The notes: generated by a model not told the origin, from the letters alone. Counted from the first letter of the stretch, positions 16,072 to 28,765 are shown. The stretch is 64,000 nt of DNA from Tahibacter harae (GCF_024437735.1 NZ_JANFQO010000002.1:186001-250000); one strand, 5' to 3'. Translations and numbers: made by a program.

Positions 16072-17565
16072 TCAGCCCTGCTGTTCGATTTCGGCCTGGA
16101 ACAGGCGGTAGACGCCCTTGCGGTCGTACTTGAGATTGCGCGTGAGCATGCCGTTCTCGATGCTGGGCAAGGTCTCGGTCAGCACACGGCGGTGGATGCT
16201 CTTGTAGCTGGGCGCGGCGGCGTTGATCGCCTGCACGCCGTCGTCGACCAGGCGCGTCGCGGCAGCGTCCTTGCTGTCGGGCACCACCAGCACGGCGACC
16301 AGGCGGTTGTCGTTGCGCGACATCAGCACCACGGCATGGCGCACCACCTCGATGGAGGCCAGCGAACGCTCTATTTCCTCGGGATGGAACTTGGTGCCGC
16401 CGCTGGTGACGATGATTTCCTTCTTGCGTCCGCTGAGACTGAGATAGCCGTCGGCGTCCAGCGCGCCTATGTCGCCGGTGGCGATGGCGCCGTCGGCGAG
16501 GAAGGTATTGCTGCTGTCGCTCTCGCTGCTGTCGAAATAGCCCTTGGACAACGGGTGCGGACGGCGGATCACGATTTCCGATTCCGGCGTGAAATGCAGC
16601 TGTTCCGGATGGATGGGCAGGCCGACCGAGCCTATGCGCTGGTTGCGCGGCGTGTTCCAGGCGATCATGCCGGTCTCGGTCACACCGTAGGCTTCGAGCA
16701 GGCGCAGGCCGAGCTGGTTGAAGGCCGTGAGTATGGCGCCGCGGATCGGCGCCATGCCGGTGATCATGAAGCGGATGTTGCCGCCGAGGAAGGCGTTGAG
16801 CTTGTCCTTCGCATCGGGGCCGCGGCCGTACTGCGCGTAGATGTTCTCGTAGATCGCCGGCGGTGCGACGATGAAGCTGGGCTTGTAGCGGCCCAGCTCC
16901 TGGAATACGGCGGTGTGCCGCACCAGCTTGAACGACGCGCCGGACCACAGGCAGCCGTATACCGACAGGCGCTGCTGATAGTTGGACAGCGGCAGGAAGA
17001 TCAGGTGCGAGTCGCTGGCGCACAGGCCGAACGCGGCGACGAAGTCGGATACCAGCACTTCGGTGCCGCGGCGGCTGATGTTGAGCCCTTTCAGATAGCC
17101 CGAGCTGCCCGAGGAATACACGCGCGAATGCAGGTCGGCGTCGGCCAGCGCGGCGGCGGCGGCATCCAGCGGCAGCGTGCTGCCGTCCAGCGCCGCGGCC
17201 AGCGGCACCGCATTGGCCACGCCGGCGAAGTTCTCCGCCTTCTCGTAGACCCACAGCGCGACGTCGCGCTTCTCCACCAGGCCCGCCACCTTGTCTGCCG
17301 GCAGGTCTTCCGGCACCGCCTGCAGCACGGCGCCCAGCGCGACGGCGGCCAGGTCCCAGACCAGGTATTCGTAAACATTGGGCGCCTGCAGGCCGATCTG
17401 CATGCCGCGCACCAGTCCGGCCGCACGCAGCCGGCCGGCCAGCCGTTCGGCGCTGTCGATGAAATCGGCGAAGCCGACGGCGATGTCCTCGCCGTCGCTG
17501 CGGCGGGCTTCGATGCGGCCGCCGGCATGGGCGCGCGCGGTTGTCAAAAGCGTTGTGAATTCCAC
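16072..17565 (-). CDS. AMP-forming acyl ligase (long-chain acyl-CoA/ACP synthetase-like)
   Basis: This 497-residue ANL-superfamily enzyme has a somewhat altered P-loop, YSSGSSGYLKG (150-160), then YGVTETG, TGDIGALDADGYLSLSGRKKEIIVTSGG and a C-terminal TRNLKYDRKGV with the expected Lys. The hinge and C-terminal sequence look like long-chain fatty acyl-CoA synthetases and not like amino-acid-activating A domains. It would activate a carboxylic acid with ATP and pass it to CoA or, given the ACP gene four bases downstream, to that ACP. GTG at 17565 is chosen: it is 16 bp after the thioesterase stop; the longer open frame lies inside the thioesterase gene. It might also supply the lipid starter of the NRPS, whose first module is outside the window. 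Confidence 0.82.
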   Translation of the reverse strand: MEFTTLLTTARAHAGGRIEARRSDGEDIAVGFADFIDSAERLAGRLRAAGLVRGMQIGLQAPNVYEYLVWDLAAVALGAVLQAVPEDLPADKVAGLVEKRDVALWVYEKAENFAGVANAVPLAAALDGSTLPLDAAAAALADADLHSRVYSSGSSGYLKGLNISRRGTEVLVSDFVAAFGLCASDSHLIFLPLSNYQQRLSVYGCLWSGASFKLVRHTAVFQELGRYKPSFIVAPPAIYENIYAQYGRGPDAKDKLNAFLGGNIRFMITGMAPIRGAILTAFNQLGLRLLEAYGVTETGMIAWNTPRNQRIGSVGLPIHPEQLHFTPESEIVIRRPHPLSKGYFDSSESDSSNTFLADGAIATGDIGALDADGYLSLSGRKKEIIVTSGGTKFHPEEIERSLASIEVVRHAVVLMSRNDNRLVAVLVVPDSKDAAATRLVDDGVQAINAAAPSYKSIHRRVLTETLPSIENGMLTRNLKYDRKGVYRLFQAEIEQQG

Positions 17566-17581
17566 GGTGCGGATTCCGTTG

Positions 17582-18460
17582 TCAATTGAAAGATTCGGCA
17601 GGCAGCGCGGCGGCCGCGGACGGTGCGGCCGCCAGCAGGCTGCGGTGCAGCTGGTCCAGGGTGGCCTCGATATGCGGCGCGGCCAGGATGTCGGCGTCGT
17701 CGGGCAGGCCCGGCGCGTGTTCGAACACGCGCAGCCGGCCGCTGGTGAGGCTGTTCCAGTCGCACCATTCGCGCGGGGCGAGGGCAACGGCCGCGGCCGA
17801 GCGCACCTGCTTGTACAAATCCACGCCGACGCGGGATTTCGGCGCGCGGTAGCGCCGCGTCGCGCTGCGCGTCATGCACAGCGATTCCAGCGAGCGGCGG
17901 ATCCAGGCCGTATCCGTCTGGCTGGACACCAGGCCCAGCGCCACCAGCTCCGCCACGATGCGCGCGCTGACTTCGGCCAGCGGCAGCGCCTCGAACGCGC
18001 TCCAGTCCAGGTGGGCCAGATTCACCTCGAAGCGCCGGTGGAGGTAATCGCACAGGAACAGGTATTGCTCGCGCTCGGCCGGATCGAAACCGACCAGCCC
18101 GTGCGAACCGAACATCACCACCTGCGCTGCGTCGCCGTCCAGGCTGAGCTGGCAGGCAGTCTCGTAGGCGATGGGGCCGCCGGAGCAGGAACCGAACAGG
18201 AGATAAGGCCCGGCGGGCTGTACCGCGCGGATCACTTCGACATGGAATTCCGCCAGCGCCGGCAGACTGGAAAACGTTTCGCCGGCGTGGATCAGCGGAT
18301 CTTCCAGGCCGTACAGCCTGGCGCTGCCGGCGAGTCTCTGCGCCAGCAGTTCGTAGGGCTTGAGGCCGCCGCCGGCCGGATGCAGGCAGAAGATGGTCAG
18401 GTTGGCGGTCGACTGGTTCAGTTCGACCAGGGTAGGCAGGTGAGGCATGGTCTGGCTCAT
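17582..18460 (-). CDS. Discrete NRPS-type thioesterase with Cys nucleophile
   Basis: The 292-residue alpha/beta hydrolase resembles the thioesterase domains fused to NRPS and PKS proteins (FCLHPAGGG at 24-32; YELLAQRL) but is encoded alone. The elbow motif reads FGSCSGG, placing Cys92 (codon 18185-18187, TGC) where Ser is usual. The acid position after the next strand (VVMFGSHG) also lacks the common Asp. A late His cluster (EHAPG, APHIEATLDQLH) could supply the base. Cys thioesterase domains are known for strained-ring or demanding release, for example beta-lactone (obafluorin) and beta-lactam (sulfazecin) formation. The gene is 46 bp after an NRPS that ends without its own thioesterase, so it is the best release enzyme here. 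Confidence 0.85.
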   Translation of the reverse strand: MSQTMPHLPTLVELNQSTANLTIFCLHPAGGGLKPYELLAQRLAGSARLYGLEDPLIHAGETFSSLPALAEFHVEVIRAVQPAGPYLLFGSCSGGPIAYETACQLSLDGDAAQVVMFGSHGLVGFDPAEREQYLFLCDYLHRRFEVNLAHLDWSAFEALPLAEVSARIVAELVALGLVSSQTDTAWIRRSLESLCMTRSATRRYRAPKSRVGVDLYKQVRSAAAVALAPREWCDWNSLTSGRLRVFEHAPGLPDDADILAAPHIEATLDQLHRSLLAAAPSAAAALPAESFN

Positions 18461-18506
18461 GTCAGTGGGTCCCGTAGTGCAGGACGGAATGTGTACAGCG
18501 CCACAG

Positions 18507-21500
18507 TCATGCCTCCTGCGCCGCGGCGACCAGCTGCCGCGCCCGCTCATGGATACGATTCCACTCCGCCACATCGACCAGTGCCGCGTTGGCCGCCAGC
18601 AGCACGCCTTCCGCCCGTCCTTCCTGCAGCAGCAGTCCGGCGCGGAAAGGCGCGCCGGCCGCGGCTTCCGCCTCGCGCTGCAGCGTTTCGGCCAGGGCTG
18701 CGCGCGCCGCCTGTGCGTCCTCGCCCGGCGCGAGCTGCTGCACGCCGACGATGCGCCTGAGCGCGTCGCGGTCCAGCTCGGCGGCGCGCAGCACCAGGCG
18801 GCCGTCGATGCGGTCGGACTGCTGCGCCAGCGCGGGGAATTCCCGTCCCAGCGTGCGCACCAGATGACGCAGCTGGGTCTCGGTGAACTCCGCCGCCGGG
18901 GCGAGTTCGGCCCGGTGCGCGCCCTGCTCGCCGCCCTCGCCGCCCGCCGCCGTCCAGGTCGCGCCGCCGGAGCCCGCCGCCAGCGCGGCCGCGCTTTCCT
19001 CGGCGTTGCGCAGCGCCAGCTCGGCCAGGCCGGCAATGGTCGGCGTCTTGAACAGCTGGCCTACGCTGATGGTGATGCCTGCACTGCGCGCAGCACCGAC
19101 GATCTGCACCGTGCCCAGCGAATTGCCGCCAAGTTCAAAGTAGTTGTCGTGGATGCCGATGCGCTCCAGCCCCAGTACCTCCTGCCAGATGCGGCAGAAG
19201 GTCTGCTCCCACAGCGTGCGCGGCGCCACGTATTCGCGCCGCTGCACATCGGCGCCGGCCGGGCTGGGCAAGGCCTTGCGGTCGGCCTTGCCGTTGGCGG
19301 TGACCGGCATCTGCGCCAGCTCGACGAAAATGGCCGGAATCATGTATTCCGGCAGTTTTTCGCGCAGCTGGCTGCGGTAGCGCGTCTTGCGCGCATCGGC
19401 ATCCGCGGCATCGACCGGCCCGGCCGGCACCACGTAGGCGACCAACTGGCGCGCCGCGCCGGCGCGTGCATCCAGCGCGCGCGCCAGCACCACCGCCTCG
19501 CGGATCTCGGGGCATTCCATCAGGCGGCTTTCGATCTCGCCCAATTCGATGCGCAGGCCGTTGAGCTTGATCTGGTTGTCGATGCGGCCGAGGTACTCGA
19601 CCTCGCCGCGCGCGGTCCAGCGCGCCAGATCGCCGGTGCGGTACAGGCGCGGGCCGGGCAGCCCATGCGCTTCGCCCAGGTGATTGGGCACGAATTTCTC
19701 GGCGCTGAGCTGGGCATTGCCGATGTAGCCGCGGGCCAGCCCCACGCCGCCGATATACAGTTCCCCAGCCACGCCAGTGGGCGTCGGCTCGCCGTGAGGA
19801 TCCAGAATGTAGATCTGGATATTGTCGATGGGCCGGCCGATGGGAATGGTGTCCACCTCGGCATGCCGCGCGCAGTCCCAGAAGGTGACGTCGATCGCCG
19901 CCTCGGTCGGGCCGTACAGGTTGTGCAGCTTTGCCGTGGTGCCGCTGCGCCAGTAATCGGCCACCAGGCGCTTGTCCAGCGCCTCGCCGCTGCAGAACAC
20001 CTGCCGCACGCTGCGGCATTCGGCCCAGTCCACCGCGGCCAGCATGCCGGCCAGCATAGAGGGCACGAAATGCAGGGTGGTGATGCGCTCGGCGATGATG
20101 ACGTCGCGCAGGTAAGCCGGATCGCGGTGGCCGCCGGGCCGCGCCATGACCAGGGCCGCGCCCTCGCCCAGGGTCCACCAGAACTCCCACACCGACACGT
20201 CGAAGCTGTACGGCGTCTTCTGCAGCACGCGGTCGCGCGGCTCCAGCGCGTAGGCCTTCTGCATCCAGTGGATGCGGTTGACCAGGGCCTCATGCTCGAC
20301 CATCACGCCCTTGGGCCGGCCGGTGGAGCCGGAGGTGTAGATCACGTAGGCCAGGCTGCGCGCGTGCAGGCCCAGGCTGGCCGCCGCAATATCCGTATCC
20401 GCCTGCGCCTGCAGCTGCGCCGCCGTGGCGGCAGCGTCGATCTCGATGACCTGGACCTGGTCGAAGCGCTGGCCCGGCAGCAGCGCCGCGGTCTTGATCA
20501 GCAGCGGCGCCTGCGCGTTCTCCAGCATGTAGGCAATGCGCTCGGCCGGCAGTTCCACATCCACCGGCAGGTAGGCGCCGCCAGCCTTGGTCACCGCGAC
20601 GATGGCCACAACCATGTCCAGCGAACGTTCCAGACACAGCGCCACCGGCGTATCGGCGCGCAGGCCCAGTGCCAGCAGGTGGCGGGCCAGCTGGTTGGCG
20701 CGCCGGTTCAGTTCCGCATAGCTCAGGTGCTCGCCGGCGCAGACCACGGCGATCGCGTCGGGCTGCTGTGCCGCGCGCGCCTCGAACTGCTCGTGGATCA
20801 GGCGTCCGCGCGGGAAATCCGCCGCCGTGGCGTTGAATTCACGCAGCAGGCGCGTGCGTTCGGCCACATCCAGCAGCGGCAGGCGCGCGGCCGGTTGCTG
20901 CGCATCGGCCACCATGGCATGGAGCAGGTTGAGCCAGTAGCCGGCCCAGCGCTGCACCGTGGCAGCGTCGAACAGGTCGCTGGCGTAGTCGATGCTGCCG
21001 GCCAGGCCGTCGCCGGCGGCGCCCAGGGCCAGGGAAATGTCGAAATGGGTGCTGCGCCGCTCCAGTCCCAGCGGCTCCAGCTGCAGGGCGGTATCGGCCG
21101 CCGGTGCGGCCGGCGGCGTGTTGTCCAGCGTGAGCATGGCCTGGAACAGCGGGCTGTGGCCCAGGCTGCGCTCGGGCTGCAGCGCATCGACCAGTTGGTC
21201 GAACGGCAGATCCTGGTTGGCATAGGCCTGCGCCGCCGCGCCGCGGATCTGCGCCAGCAGCTGCGCCACGCTGACATCGCCGCCGCTGCGCACGCGCAGG
21301 GCCAGCGTGTTGACGAAAAAGCCGATCAGCCCTTCCAGCTCCAGCCGGCCGCGGTTGGCCACGGGCGTGCCGACGACGACATCGTCCTGGCCGCTCAGGC
21401 GCGACAGCAGCAGCGCCCAGGAACCCAGCAGCACCATGAACAAGGTGCAGTCGTGGCGCTGCGCCAGCGCGCGCAGGCCGGCGGCGAGCGCCGCCGGCAC

Positions 21501-24500
21501 CTGCACCGGCACCTGCGCGCCGCGATAGCTCTGCGTGGCCGGACGCGGCCGGTCCAGCGGCAGGGTGAGCAGGCCGGGCGCATCGCGCAGGTGTTCGCGC
21601 CAGAACGCGAGCTGCCGCGCCAGCGCCTCGTCCTGGACGCGCTGGCGCTGCCAGGCGGCGTAGTCGGCGTACTGCAGCGGCAGCGGCGGCAGCGCCACGG
21701 CCAGTGCCGGCTGCGCGAAACCGGTGTACAGCGCGCTGACTTCGCGCACGAACACGCCGACCGACCAGCCGTCGGACACGATGTGATGCTGGGTCAGCAG
21801 CAGCACGTGCTCATCCGCCGCCAGCCGCAGCAGGCGGCCGCGTGCCAGCGGACCGGCGGCCAGATCGAAGGCCGCATCGCTTTCCTCGGCCATGTGCCGC
21901 TCCAGCAGGGCCTGGCGTTCGGCCTCGCCGAGCGTGCTCAGATCGGCCCGCTGCAGCGCGAAGGGCTGGGCCGGACGGATCACCTGCACCGCGCGGCCTT
22001 CCTGATTCAGGAACACCGTGCGCAGGCTTTCATGCCGCGCCACCAGCGCGTCCAGCGCTGCCTGCAATGCGGCCGCGTCCAGCGCGCCGCGCAGGCGCAG
22101 CGCGATCGGGATGTGGTAGGCACGGCTCGCGGCCGGATCCAGCTGCGCCAGGAACCACAGGCGCTGCTGCGCCCAGGACAACGGCAGGGACTGGCCGCGG
22201 TCCACCGGGTCGATGCGCAGCTGCTGCGCCGGCGCGGCGGCGGCGATCGCGGTGGCCAGGCCGGCGATGGTCGGCTGCTCGAACACCGCGCGCAGCGGCA
22301 GTTCCACCGCCAGCCGTGCGCGCACCTGCGAGGCCAGCTGCACCGCCAGCAGCGAATGGCCGCCGATCTCGAAGAAATGATCGTGCCGGCCGACCTCTTG
22401 CACGCGCAGCAGCTGGCGCCAGATCGCGGCCAGGGTTTCCTCCACCGCCCCCTGCGGCGCCGCGTAGACGCGGCTGGCCAGGGCCGAGCCGTCCGGCGCC
22501 GGCAGGCTGCGCCGGTCCAGCTTGCCGTTGGCAGTCAGCGGCAACTGCGCCAGGCTGACGTAGGCGCCGGGCAGCATGTGCTCAGGCAGCTGCGCGGCAA
22601 GCTGGGCGCGCAGGCTGGCCGCGTCGGGCGCCGCGCCGGGCAAGGCGGTCGTATAGGCGACCAGGCGCTTGTCGCCGGGGCTGTCCTCGCGCACGACGAC
22701 TACGGCCTCGCGCACGCCGGGCAGGCTGCCCAGGCGTGCCTCGATCTCGCCCAGCTCGATGCGGAAGCCGCGCAGCTTGACCTGGAAGTCGCAGCGTCCG
22801 AGGTATTCGATGCTGCCGTCGGCGCGCCAGCGGCCCAGGTCGCCGCTGCGGTACATGCGCGCGCCGGCGCGGCCGGCGAAGGGATCGGGCAGGAAGCGCT
22901 GCGCCGTGAGTTCGTCGCGGCCGAGGTAACCGTGCGACACGCCGATGCCGCCGATGTACAGCTCGCCGCTGACGCCGATGGGCACCGGCTGCTGCAGTTC
23001 GTCCAGGATGTAGACGGCCACGTTGGCCAGCGGCCGGCCGATCGGCACGCTGCGCAGGCTCTCGCCGTTGCAGTCGAACACAGTGGAGCAGACCGTCGCC
23101 TCGGTCGGACCGTAGGCGTTGAACAGGCGGCAGCGCGCCGCCCATTGCGCAGCCAGCGCCGGTGCCAGCGCTTCGCCGCCGGCGATCACGCAGCGCAGCG
23201 CCGGCAATTCCGCCTGCAGCGGCAGCGCAGCCAGGGCCGAGGGCGACAGCACGACGTGACTGATGTCGCGCGCGCGCAGCGTCTGCACCAGCGGCGCGCC
23301 GGGCAGCAGTTCCTCGCGCGCGGCCAGGTGCAGGGTCGCGCCGGCGCACAGGGCCAGGCAGATTTCCCACACGCTCGCATCGAAACTGCACGAGGCGAAC
23401 TGCAACATGCGGCTGTCCGGCCCCAGGCCGAAGCGGACGATGTTGTCCTGGATCAGGTTGCTCAGGCCGGCGTGGTGATTGACCACGCCCTTGGGCTGGC
23501 CGGTGGAGCCGGAGGTGTAGATCACGTATGCCGGCTGCGCTGCGGCCAGGCCGGATTGCGACGGCGGCACGGCGCTGTCGTCGAAAGCGGCGAGATCCAG
23601 CGTGTCCATCAGCAGCGAGGGGCCGGCGAAGCCCAGCGCGGCCTGCACCGAGGCCTGCGTGATCAGCAGCGCCGGCGCGCAGTCCTGCAGCATGTAGTCC
23701 AGGCGCTCGCGCGGATAGGCCGGATCCAGCGGCACGAAGGCCGCGCCGGCCTTGAGCACGCCGAGCTGGGCCAGCACCAGGTCCACGCCGCGCTCCAGGC
23801 AGATCGCCACGCGCGCACCGCGGCCCGCGCCCTGCTGCGCCAGCAGGCGCGCAAGCTGGTTGGCGCGGCGCTCCAGCGCGGCATAGCTGAGCCGGCGGGT
23901 CGCATCCACGACCGCCAGTGCATCGGCGCGCGCGGCGGCCTGCTGCGCGAACAGGTCGGTCACGAGCAGATCGCCGCGGTGCGGTGCCGCGGTCGCGTTG
24001 AACGCCGCGAGCGCGGCCTGCTCCTGCGCATCCAGCAGCGGAATCGTCGCCACGCTACGCCACTCGTCCTGCAGCATGCCCTGCAGGACGCGCTGCCAGC
24101 AGGCGGCAAAGCGCGCGGCGGTGGCGGCGTCGAACAGGTCGCTGGCATAGCCCAGGCTCGCGGCCAGACCGTCGCCGAAATCGGTCAGCGCCAGCGACAG
24201 GTCGAAATGCGCCGTCGCCGCTGGCGCCGCGACCGGTTCCAGCACCAGCTCCGGCAGTTGCAGCGCCTGGTCGCGCGGCGTGTTGTCCAGCGCCAGGGTC
24301 ACCTGGAACAGCGGGCTGTGGCTCAGGCTGCGCGGCGGCTGCACGGCCTCGACCACCTGCTCGAACGGCAGTTCCTCGTGGCTGTAGGCATCGAGCAGGC
24401 TGCGCTTGACCTGGGCCAGCAGCTGGCCGGTGTCGGGCGCGCCGTCGAAACGCAGGCGCAGGGCCAGCGTGTTGACGAAGAAGCCGATCAGCGATTCGAC

Positions 24501-27500
24501 CTCGGTCTGGCGCCGGTTCGCGACCGGCGTGCCTATGACGATGTCGTCCTGGCCGCTGAGGCGCGACAGCGCCACGCCCCAGGCGGCCAGCAGCACCATG
24601 TGCAAGGTGACGTCGTGGCGCTGCGCCAGTGCGCGCAGGCCGCGGTCGAGTTCCGGCGCCAGGGTGAAGTCGAAAGACGCACCGGCGAAGCTGCGCACCG
24701 GCGGACGCGGCCGGTCCGTGGGCAGATCGATCAGCACCGGCGCGCCATCGAGATGTTCGCGCCAGAACGCGATCTGCGCCTGCAGCGTCCCGCCCTGCAG
24801 CCACTGGCGCTGCCAGGCGGCGTAATCGCCGTACTGGATCGGCAGCGGCGGCAGCGGATCGGCCTCGCCGGCGACGAACGCGGTATACAAGGCCGCAACC
24901 TCGCGCACCAGCACACCCAGCGACCAGGCGTCGGAAACGATGTGGTGCTGGGTGATGAGCAACACATGCTCATCCTCGGCCAGGCACAGCAGGCGGCCGC
25001 GGATCAGCGGCCCGCGCGCCAGGTCGAAGCGCTGCGCGGCCTCGGCCGCGGCGTGTTCGGCCACGGCGCCGGCCTGCTGCGCGGGATCGAGTCCGCGCAG
25101 GTCGTGTTCGGCCAGGGCGAAGCCCTGCCCGGCCGGCGCAATCGCCTGGTAGGGCTGGCCTTCGTGCGTGGGGAAACCGGTGCGCAGCGCTTCGTGGCGG
25201 TCGACCAGGCGGTCCAGCGCGGCCCTGAGCTGCGGCCGCTGCAGCGCGCCGCGCAGGCGCAGGCCGGCGGGAATGTGGTAGGCGGCACCCGCGGCCGCGT
25301 CGAGCTGGTCGATGAACCACAGCCGCTGCTGTTCCCAGGACAGCGGCAGGCGGCCGTCGCGCGCAACCGCCGTGACCGGCGGACGCTGCGCCTGCCCCGC
25401 CCCGGCGATGGCCTGGGCCAGGCCGGCGACGGTCGGCTGTTCAAACAGGGTGCGCACGGCCAGCTCCACGCCCAGCGCGCGGCGCAGGCGCGAGACCACC
25501 TGCACCGCGCGCAGCGAATGTCCGCCGATCTCGAAGAAATTGGCCTGTATGCCGATGCGCTCGACGCCGAGCACCTCCTGCCACACCTGCGCGATCTGCT
25601 GCTGCAGCGGCGTGGACGGTGCGACGAAGGCTTCGTCGCTGTGGTAGTCGCCCAGGCCCGGATCCGGCAGGGCTTTCTTGTCGACCTTGCCGTTGGGATT
25701 GAGCGGCAGACGCTCCAGGCGCAGCAAGCGCGCGGGCTGCATGAATTCGGGCAGGCGCTGCTGCAGCGCCTCGCGCAGGCCGGCGAGGAAGGCGGCGTCG
25801 TCGGCCACATCCGGCGCGGCCACATAGGCGACGACGAACTTGCTGCCCTGCTGTTCGCGCACCACCGCGACCGATTCCTTGACGCCGGGCTGCAGGTTGA
25901 GGGCGGATTCGATCTCGCCCAGCTCGATGCGGAAGCCGCGCAGCTTGACCTGGTTGTCGGCGCGGCCCAGGTATTCCAGGCTGCCGTCGGGCAGGTAGCG
26001 CACCAGATCGCCGGTGCGGTACAGGCGCGCGTCCGGGTCCGCGCTGAACGGATCGGCGACGAATTTCTCGCTGCTCAGCGCCGGCTTGTTGAGATAGCCG
26101 CGGGCCACGCCGGCGCCGGCACTGTGCAGTTCGCCGATGGCGCCCGGCGGCATCAGCTCGCCATGGCGCGACAGCACGTAGTTGCGCGTGCCCTTGAGCG
26201 GGCGGCCTATCGGCACCGGGCGCTCGCCGCTGAAGCTGCGCGGCACGCGGTGGCAGCAGGTGAATACCGTGTTCTCGGTAGGGCCGTAGCCGTTGATGAC
26301 GACGATGGCGGGATTGGCGCGGTGGACGCGCAGCACCGCCGCGGGACTGACCACGTCGCCACCGGCCAGCACCCAGCGCAGCGGACCGGCCACCGGCGTC
26401 TCGAAGCTCCACTGCTCGAACAGGCTGGCGGTCAGCCACATGGTATTGATCTGGTGGGCGGCGACCTGCGCGTTGATCACCGCCGTGTCGATATGCCGCT
26501 CCGGATAGATCACCAGCTTGCCGCCGTTGAGCAGCGCGCCCCAGATCTCGAAGGTGGACACGTCGAACGAGGGCGAGCTGGCGTGCAGCATCACGCAGTC
26601 CGCATCCAGCGGCACGTATTCGGGCGCGCTGACCAGGCGAGCGATGCCCAGGTGCGGCACCATCACGCCCTTGGGCAGGCCAGTGGAACCCGAGGTGTAG
26701 ATCAGGTTGGCCAGGTCGCGCGCCGGGTCGGCGTCGGCGGGCAGCGCGAGGTCGGCATCGTCCTGGGCGGTCAGCAGGCCGGCTTCGGCGGCGCCGTCGA
26801 GCAGGAACAGCGGCAGCGCCGGCGCGCCCAGTTCCGCCACCAGGCTGCGCTGCGTCAGCAGCACGACCGCGGCCGAGTCGGTCAGCATGTAGGCGATGCG
26901 GTCGGCCGGATAGTTCGGATCCACCGGCACATAGGCTGCGCCGGCCTTCAGGATCGCGAGCATGGCCACGATCATGTCCAGGCCGCGCTCGGTGCACAGG
27001 CCGACCGCACTGCCGCGGCCCACGCCCTGCGCCTGCAGGTGGCGCGCCAGCCGGTTGGAACGGCGATTGAGTTCGGCGTAGCTCAGGCTGGCGTCGCGGC
27101 AGACCACGGCGATGCGTTCCGGTGCCGCCTGCGCCTGGCGGTAGAACAGCTCGTGCACCAGGCAGTCGCGCGGAAAATCCTCGGCGCCCGCGGCCCAGCC
27201 GTGCAGCAGCGCGCGGTCGGCCTCGGCCACCAGCGGCAGGCGGCACAGCGGCCGGGATGGATCGGCGACGATGCCGCGCAGCAGGCAATCGAAGCTCGCG
27301 CCCAGGCGCTCTATCGTGGCTGCGTCGAACAGGTCGGTGTTGTAGGTCCAGGTGAGTTCCAGCCCGCCGTTCCATTCCGCCACGGAAAGTTCCAGCTCGA
27401 ACTTGGCCGCCGCGGCCGCCGGCGCGACCGGCGCCAGCACCAGGCCGGGCAGCTCCACTGCGCCGGTTTCATTGTTCTGCAGCGAGAACAGCACCTGGAA

Positions 27501-28765
27501 CAGCGGACTGTAGGCCAGGCTGCGCTCGGGCTGCAGCGCCTCGACCAGGGCCTCGAACGGCAGATGCTGGTAGGTGAAGGCATCGACGATGGAGGCGCGG
27601 TTGTTGCGCAGCGCCGTCTCGAAGCTTTCCGCATCGTCGAACTGGCTGCGCAGCGCCAGCGTGTTGACGAAGAAGCCGGCCAGGCATTCCACCGCCTGGT
27701 GCGCGCGGCCGGCGATGGGCGTGCCGACGACGATGTCGTTCTCGTTGCTGTAGCGGCTCAGCAGCAGCGCGAACGCGGTCTCCAGCGTGATGAACAGGGT
27801 TGCGCCGGCGCGCTGGCACAGCGCGTTTATGGCGCCGCCGAGTTCCGCGTCGATGCGCTGGCTGTGGCGCGCGCCGGCGAAGCTCTGCTGGCGCGGACGC
27901 GGCCGGTCCAGCGGCAGCGCGTGCACCGGCGGCGCGCCGTGCAGGCGCGCGGTCCAGTAGGCCAGGTGGCGCTGCAGCACTTCATCGCGCAGCCAGTCGC
28001 GCTGCCACAGCGCGTAGTCGGCGTACTGCAGCGGCAGCGGCGGCAGCGGGTCGGCCCGGCCGGCGGCGAAAGCCGCGTACAGCTGCGAGAACTCGCGTAT
28101 CACCACGCCGTAGGACCAGGCGTCGAACACGATGTGGTGGAAATTGAAGCTCAGCAGGTGTTCGTCCGCGGCGAGCGTGAGCAGGGCCACGCGCAGCAGC
28201 GGCGCCTGCCCCAGGTCGAACACCGCCGCGGCCTCCTGCTGCAGCCGCTCGGCCGCGGCCTGCGCACGCGCCGGCGGCGGCAGTGGGCTGAGATCGAACT
28301 CGCGCAGCGGCAGTTCCACCTGGGCGTGGACCTGCTGATAGACCTCGCCATCGGCGCTGTGCAGGCTGCTGCGCAGCACCGCGTGGCGCTCGACGATGCG
28401 CTGCAATGCGGCGCGCAGCGCCGCCTTGTCCAGCGTGCCGCTCAGGCGCACCGCGCCGGGCATGTTGTAGTGGCTGCTGCCGCTTTCGACCTGGTCGAGC
28501 ACCCACAGGCGCTGCTGGGCGAAGGACAGCGGCGCGCGCTCCGGCGCGCCCGCGGCGACGATGGGGCTGAGGCGGAACTCCGGCTCCGCCGCGCGCCGCG
28601 CCACACCCTTGAGGTAGTCGACGATGCCCGCGCGGTGCTCGCGTATGCGCTGGCGCAGCGCGTCGGGGAGGCCGCCGCTGGGCGCCTTGTACTTGAGCGT
28701 GTCGCCATCCAGATACAGGTGCACGTCGCTGCGGCCGGCGGCGTCCAGTACGTCCTTGATCGTCA

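Noticed and set aside
18461-19036. N-terminal extension of the Cys-thioesterase into the NRPS gene
   Set aside because: It overlaps the NRPS C-terminus in another frame and lacks domain signal; ATG 18460 begins the fold.
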